Assembly: GCA_934617425.1 (NCBI GenBank)
Contig: CAKTUD010000002.1
Location: 124,001 to 188,000, forward strand
Direction: 5' to 3'
DNA length: 64,000 nt
Source: an uncultured Eggerthellaceae bacterium
Lineage (GTDB): Bacteria > Actinomycetota > Coriobacteriia > Coriobacteriales > Eggerthellaceae
Shown here: one piece after another, positions 59,807 to 64,000 of the stretch
Numbering within the stretch: the first letter of the stretch is position 1
Layout of the letters: each line of letters opens with the position of its first letter
Translations under genes and position numbers: made by a program
Notes under the pieces: model-generated
The model's input: the letters and a program-made list of their open reading frames with translations, nothing else
Told to the model about the DNA's origin: nothing
The model's database searches: none

Positions 59807-61081
59807 ATGAAGCAAGGTACGGGCAAGACGTTTATCGTCGCTTTCCTCGGCGCGCTGCTGGCGTGCGTTTTGGCGCTTGGCGGCTATACGGTTTACAACA
59901 ATGTCGTCGGTGCGAAATCGGGCGGCGACGTCGTGCTGGGCAGCCAAACTCCATCGACCATCACGGTTTCGGGCGAGGATGCGACCCTTGCCGAGACCGT
60001 TGCACAAAAAGCGCTTCCCTCGGTGGTGTGCATTTACGTTTACACCAACCAAACGAGCGCATATGGCTATTTCGGCATGACGCAGAGCTCGGATAGTTCC
60101 GATCTTACCGAGTCGTCGCTCGGATCGGGCATCGTGCTTACCGAAGACGGCTACGTTCTCACCAACTATCATGTTATCGAGGGCAGCGATGCCCTTAAGG
60201 TAAATGCCAACGGCACAGAATACGACGCCGAGGTTGTGGGCGCCGATTCGTCGAGCGACCTCGCTGTCATCAAGCTCAAGGATGCAAGCGGTTTGACTCC
60301 TGCCGATTTGGGCGACTCCGACAGCCTCAACGTCGGCGAGTGGGTCATGAGCATCGGCAGCCCCTTTGGCCTGGAGCAATCGGTGGCAACGGGCGTTGTG
60401 TCGGCTACCAGCCGTTCCGAGATCATCGATGGATCGTCGTCTGGCAGCGGCAGCAACGGCTACAGCTACGGTCAAAGCCAGAGCGGGTCTTCGTATACGA
60501 TCTACCCCAACATGATCCAAACCGACGCGGCCATCAACCCAGGCAATTCGGGTGGCGCGCTGGTTGACAAAGACGGTAAGGTTGTCGGCGTGAACACGCT
60601 CATCACCTCGTACTCGGGCAATTACTCGGGCGTGGGCTTCGCGATCCCCATTAATTATGCGGTGGCTCTTGCGCAGCAGATGATCTCGGGTGAGACCCCC
60701 AGTCATGCTCAGCTTGGCGTAAGCCTTTCCACGGTCAACTCCGCCAACGCCCAGCGCTACGGGCTTAAGGTTTCCGCCGGTGCTTATGTGGCAGCGGTCT
60801 CTGCGGGATCGGGCGCCGACGAAGCGGGTATCGAAGTGGGCGACATCGTCACCTCGTTCAACGGCAAGAAAATCGAATCAGCAAGCGATCTTATGGTTGC
60901 GGTGCGCGAATGCAATATCGACGATACGGTAGACGTCGTTGTCAACCGTGACGGGTCGGAAAAGACGCTGAGCGTGAAGCTTGGCTCCGACGCTTCGGCT
61001 GCAAGCTCGTCTTCTTTGTTGGGGAACGGATCGTCGAGCTCGAATTCGACGGGATCGGGCTACAGCCTGCGTGCTCGATAG
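59807..61081 (+). CDS. HtrA/DegP-type trypsin-like serine protease with PDZ domain
   Basis: This protein is 424 residues long. An N-terminal membrane anchor (about 8-30) is followed by the protease domain with catalytic His122 (TNYHVIEG), Asp151 (SSSDLAVIKL) and Ser248 (NPGNSGGAL). A PDZ domain follows at about 305-395 (LGVSLSTVN, AGIEVGDIVTSFNGKKI), then a Ser-rich tail. It is the extracytoplasmic quality-control protease. A Gly/Ser/Tyr-rich loop (206-230) is inserted before the active serine. ATG follows CAAGGAG. Confidence 0.95.
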   Translation: MKQGTGKTFIVAFLGALLACVLALGGYTVYNNVVGAKSGGDVVLGSQTPSTITVSGEDATLAETVAQKALPSVVCIYVYTNQTSAYGYFGMTQSSDSSDLTESSLGSGIVLTEDGYVLTNYHVIEGSDALKVNANGTEYDAEVVGADSSSDLAVIKLKDASGLTPADLGDSDSLNVGEWVMSIGSPFGLEQSVATGVVSATSRSEIIDGSSSGSGSNGYSYGQSQSGSSYTIYPNMIQTDAAINPGNSGGALVDKDGKVVGVNTLITSYSGNYSGVGFAIPINYAVALAQQMISGETPSHAQLGVSLSTVNSANAQRYGLKVSAGAYVAAVSAGSGADEAGIEVGDIVTSFNGKKIESASDLMVAVRECNIDDTVDVVVNRDGSEKTLSVKLGSDASAASSSSLLGNGSSSSNSTGSGYSLRAR

Positions 61082-61255
61082 CGCCTGTTTGGGATAAGTC
61101 GGATCGCGGGTTTGATTGCCGCTTCCCGTGGAGACTTAATCGATGGACCGATATCAGCCGCGATGGCTCCTTTTGCGATGCGCTTTCGGCGCGTATTGCG
61201 GGGCCGTCGCGGCTGCTTCTTTTGGAGAGAGAAAGCGAACCGTGCCGCCTCGTCT

Positions 61256-61281
61256 TTGGATGCTGCGTTTTCGGGTAAAAT
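61256..61281 (+). promoter_or_regulatory. Candidate promoter of pyrH
   Basis: TAAAAT (61276-61281) is preceded by TTTTCGGG. The only -35-like hexamers are at 14 bases (TTGGAT) or 17 bases (TCTTTG), both imperfect. The same CGGGTAAAAT string precedes the LCP gene at 27.3 kb. Confidence 0.45.
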
Positions 61282-61328
61282 GAGAGGTTAGAGAAATCAA
61301 AGCCGAAACCTGCCGAAAGGACGAATAT

Positions 61329-62045
61329 ATGGCTGGCGAATACAAGTACAAGCGCGTTTTGCTGAAGCTATCCGGCGAGGCTCTTGCGGGCGATCAGGGC
61401 TACGGCATCGACCCTAAAGTGGTCGATGACCTGGCCGAGCAGATCGGCGAGGTTGTTCACGACGGCGTTCAGCTTGCGATCGTCGTCGGCGGCGGCAACA
61501 TCTTCCGCGGCGTTTCCGGGGCAACCGAGGGCATGGACCGCGCGCAGGCTGACTACATCGGCATGCTGGCAACGGTGATGAACGCCCTTGCTCTGCAAGA
61601 CTCTTTCGAGCGCCACGGCATCTTCTCGCGCGTGCAAAGCGCGATCAACATGCAAGAGGTTTCCGAGCCCTATATTCGCCGTCGCGCCGAGCGTCATCTG
61701 GAAAAGGGCCGCGTGGTCATCTTGGCCGCCGGTACCGGTAACCCCTATTTCACCACCGACACCACCGCGGCCCTGCGTGCTTGCGAGCTTGGCGTCGATT
61801 GCCTGATGAAGGCAACCAAGGTCGATGGCGTCTACGATAGCGATCCCGCCAAGAACCCCGATGCTAAGCGCTTTGAGAAGATCTCTTACATGGAGGTTTT
61901 GAACCGCGGTTTGCATGTCATGGATTCGACGGCTACCTCGCTTTGCATGGATAACAAGATGCCGATGATCGTTTTCGACCTCACGCAAAAGGGCAATATC
62001 GCTCGCGCGCTCAAGGGCGAAAGCGTCGGCACCGTAGTGGAATAA
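61329..62045 (+). CDS. pyrH: UMP kinase
   Basis: This 238-residue amino-acid-kinase fold enzyme makes UDP from UMP. KRVLLKLSGEAL, VVGGGNIFRGV, TGNPYFTTDTTAALRA and KATKVDGVYDSDP are present. It begins the pyrH-frr-uppS-cdsA string that usually follows tsf. ATG follows CGAAAGGACG. Confidence 0.96.
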   Translation: MAGEYKYKRVLLKLSGEALAGDQGYGIDPKVVDDLAEQIGEVVHDGVQLAIVVGGGNIFRGVSGATEGMDRAQADYIGMLATVMNALALQDSFERHGIFSRVQSAINMQEVSEPYIRRRAERHLEKGRVVILAAGTGNPYFTTDTTAALRACELGVDCLMKATKVDGVYDSDPAKNPDAKRFEKISYMEVLNRGLHVMDSTATSLCMDNKMPMIVFDLTQKGNIARALKGESVGTVVE

Positions 62046-62139
62046 CGCGTTGCGTGCTTGCGGTGCGAAAGCCCGCCGCCGTGCGCACGCATCAAGGCAA
62101 CGATAATGCACAGGGAACTCCCTGTTGGAAGGAGCATCA

Positions 62140-62700
62140 ATGACAGTAGACGATATCATGCTGGTCACGCAAGAGCGTATGGAAGGCGTGTTGAAGCAGC
62201 TTAACTCCAGCTTCGGCGACGTTCGCACCGGTCGCGCAAATGCAACCATTCTCGATAAGGTGAAGGTCGAGTACTACGGCGTGGCTACTCCGATCACCCA
62301 GATTGCCGGCGTGAAGACCCCTGATGCTCACATGCTGGTTATCGAGCCATGGGACAAGGGCATCCTGGGCGCCATCGAGCACGCCATCATGGAAAGCAAC
62401 CTTGGCGTCACCCCCAACAACGATGGCTCCGTCATCCGTCTGCCTTTCCCGGCTCTTACCGAGGAGCGTCGTCGCGAATTGGTGAAGCAGTGCAAAACCT
62501 ATGCCGAGGAAGCGCGCGTTGCCGTGCGCAATGCCCGTCGCGACGCCAATGCGGCTATCGAAAAGGAAAAGAAGGAAAACAGCCTGCCTGAGGACGATGC
62601 CAAGCGCGCCGAGGCGGATGTTCAAAAGCTTACCGATAAGTTCATCGCCGATATCGATGCCTCTTTCAAAAAGAAAGAGGCCGAGGTGATGGCTATCTAG
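62140..62700 (+). CDS. frr: Ribosome recycling factor
   Basis: This protein (186 residues) has FGDVRTGRANATILDKVKVEYYGVATPITQIA and the C-terminal three-helix bundle (EERRRELVKQCKTYAEEARVAVRNARRDAN). It splits post-termination ribosomes with EF-G. ATG at 62140 has GGAAGGAG; an earlier in-frame ATG at 62125 is inside that signal. Confidence 0.96.
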   Translation: MTVDDIMLVTQERMEGVLKQLNSSFGDVRTGRANATILDKVKVEYYGVATPITQIAGVKTPDAHMLVIEPWDKGILGAIEHAIMESNLGVTPNNDGSVIRLPFPALTEERRRELVKQCKTYAEEARVAVRNARRDANAAIEKEKKENSLPEDDAKRAEADVQKLTDKFIADIDASFKKKEAEVMAI

Positions 62701-62829
62701 CCGATTGCTTTTGCAAAGATCGCCGCTGCGGGGTTGTGCGCCTCGCAGCGTGTTTTTGCCGCGCTTGCGGTGGCACATTCGCGCAGCGTTTTATTGCGGT
62801 GCGCTGCGATAGCCGATTGGATGGTGCTT

Positions 62830-63612
62830 ATGAACAAGCCGCTCGATTACATATTCCCCGATCCTCCTGCGGATATCGATTTGTCCCAGCTCGATTTGGG
62901 ACGTATTCCCAATCACGTTGCGGTGATTATGGATGGCAACGGCCGCTGGGCGAAAAAACGCGCTTTGAACAGGCTTAATGGGCACAAAGCAGGCATCGAG
63001 GCCGTGCGCGAGACCATTCGTTGCGCGTCCGATTTGGGCGTGCGCTATCTTACGATCTACTCGTTTTCGACCGAGAATTGGAAGCGCCCGCAAGATGAGG
63101 TGACGGGTCTTATGAACCTGTTTGCCAAAACGATGCTTGCCGAGGTCGATGGTTTGAACGACGAGCATGTGCGCGTCATGACCATCGGCGACCTTTCTCC
63201 TTTGCCCGCCAAGACGCGCGAGGCGTTTGCTGAGGCGTGGGAGAAAACCAAGGACAACGACGGCATGACGCTTTTGGTGGCCGTTAATTATGGCGGTCGC
63301 GACGAATTGCTTTGCGCGATGCGCCAGATCGCGAACGAGGCGGCGGCAAGCGTCGCCGCCGGTGATCCCGTGCCCGAGATAACCGAGGCCGAGGTGGCGC
63401 GTCATCTGTATACCGCGGGTATCCCCGATCCCGATGTGGTCATACGCACGTCGGGCGAGATGCGCATCTCCAATTTCCTGCTGTGGCAAATAGCCTATTC
63501 GGAATTCGTCGTGTCCGATGTGCTGTGGCCCGACTTCGATCGCTATGAGTTTTTGCGCACGTTGCTCGAATTTCAAGGTCGCAATCGTCGCTTTGGGGCG
63601 GTGGAGGAATAG
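62830..63612 (+). CDS. uppS: Isoprenyl (undecaprenyl) diphosphate synthase
   Basis: This 260-residue cis-prenyltransferase has HVAVIMDGNGRWAKKR (Asp35), GHKAGIEAVRE, YSFSTENWKRP, VNYGGRDEL and VIRTSGEMRISNFLLWQ. It makes the carrier used by peptidoglycan and the surface polysaccharide in this window. The start is either ATG 62830 or ATG 62821; neither has a strong Shine-Dalgarno. Confidence 0.94.
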   Translation: MNKPLDYIFPDPPADIDLSQLDLGRIPNHVAVIMDGNGRWAKKRALNRLNGHKAGIEAVRETIRCASDLGVRYLTIYSFSTENWKRPQDEVTGLMNLFAKTMLAEVDGLNDEHVRVMTIGDLSPLPAKTREAFAEAWEKTKDNDGMTLLVAVNYGGRDELLCAMRQIANEAAASVAAGDPVPEITEAEVARHLYTAGIPDPDVVIRTSGEMRISNFLLWQIAYSEFVVSDVLWPDFDRYEFLRTLLEFQGRNRRFGAVEE

Positions 63613-64000
63613 TGCCCGAGCAGACCGACGAGCAGATTGCCGAAGGCGCCAAGCAATCGCGTTCCGAGCGCGCGGCCGAGCGCATGAACGCGCCTTACGA
63701 CCCCGAGGCATCGCGCGAGAAGCGCGATGCGCGCAAGCAACGCATCAAGGATTTCGCTTATAGGAAAACCCCCGAGAAGCTGAAGAACCCCAGCAGCTTG
63801 CAAGTTAGGCTGCGCACGGGTGTGGTGTACGTGAGCCTAAGCGTGCTGTTCATCATGGCAAGCCGCTGGACCACGCTTATCTTGGTGATGATCACCGCTG
63901 CCATCTGTGCGGGAGAGTTCTATTATATGCTGCGCTCCGATGCGAAGCTTCCCAACGAAACGATCGGCGTGATTGCCGCAATGCTCTACCCGCTTGCGGT
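63612..64000 (+). CDS. cdsA: Phosphatidate cytidylyltransferase, N-terminal part
   Basis: GTG at 63612 overlaps the last base of the uppS stop and has GGAGG upstream. A hydrophilic, Arg/Glu-rich stretch of about 65 residues precedes the first helices (RLRTGVVYVSLSVLFIMA, TTLILVMITAAICAGEFYYML), as in CdsA. The catalytic C-terminus is beyond the window. The assignment rests on this region and on gene order. Confidence 0.82.
   Translation, partial: MPEQTDEQIAEGAKQSRSERAAERMNAPYDPEASREKRDARKQRIKDFAYRKTPEKLKNPSSLQVRLRTGVVYVSLSVLFIMASRWTTLILVMITAAICAGEFYYMLRSDAKLPNETIGVIAAMLYPLA

Noticed and set aside
1..64000. CRISPR array, prophage or integrative element
   Set aside because: I saw no regularly spaced direct repeats, no integrase, no capsid or tail genes and no conjugation genes. 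The repeats found are dispersed single or double units.

Overview
The window looks like the chromosome of a fairly high-GC, Gram-positive, probably anaerobic gut or oral actinobacterium. I favour the class Coriobacteriia (Eggerthellaceae or Coriobacteriaceae relatives). This is an inference from protein flavour: LytR-CpsA-Psr (LCP) ligases, FIVAR-rich surface proteins, ferredoxin-linked oxidoreductases, frequent GTG/TTG starts and no outer-membrane genes. It has not been confirmed by any search.

Layout. 1-6.0 kb: end of rpsB, then tsf, murA, a degenerate LCP protein, an NFU-type Fe-S scaffold, a Cys-rich small protein and lgt. 6.2-16.6 kb: a haem-capture operon. It encodes a giant NEAT/FIVAR surface protein, an Shp-like haem protein, an IsdE/HtsA-like lipoprotein, a FecCD-type permease and an ATPase. 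It is preceded by a promoter with CTAAC/GTTAG operator-like repeats. 16.7-23.3 kb: a DUF454 protein, an MFS-CBS fusion, a ROK kinase overlapping an FNT channel, a ferredoxin-type aldo/keto reductase and a PAP2 protein. 23.6-48.1 kb: a surface-polysaccharide locus with glycosyltransferases, LCP ligases, an initiating sugar-phosphate transferase, the complete GDP-D-glycero-alpha-D-manno-heptose pathway, a TagA-like enzyme, acyltransferase, Wzy, WecB, a pyruvyltransferase-FrhB fusion, Wzx, a decayed IS3 element and Wzz. 48.3-64 kb: an antitoxin with a broken toxin, then murI, pyrE, tRNA-Thr, mscL, small regulators and transporters, a polyferredoxin, an amino-acid ABC operon, an HtrA protease, and pyrH-frr-uppS-cdsA.

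The usual rpsB-tsf-pyrH-frr-uppS-cdsA gene string is therefore split by about 60 kb between tsf and pyrH. Two long G homopolymers stand out. A G9 run sits just after the signal peptide of the giant haem protein, and a G10 run sits at the 5' end of the initiating sugar transferase. In both, the reading frame as given is broken or left without a good start, and one extra G would restore it. They look like phase-variation switches for two surface structures, with sequencing error as the main alternative. A second unusual signal is a ~37-base repeat with a near-palindromic core, found at four loci. It always begins at or immediately after a stop codon, in the same orientation as that gene.

The polysaccharide locus is a compositional mosaic: blocks near 70% GC (heptose genes, wecB, fusion, wzx) alternate with blocks near 42-45% GC (35.3-37.6 kb and 44.5-45.7 kb). 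Remnants of a glycosyltransferase and an insertion sequence lie inside it, consistent with repeated cassette exchange.
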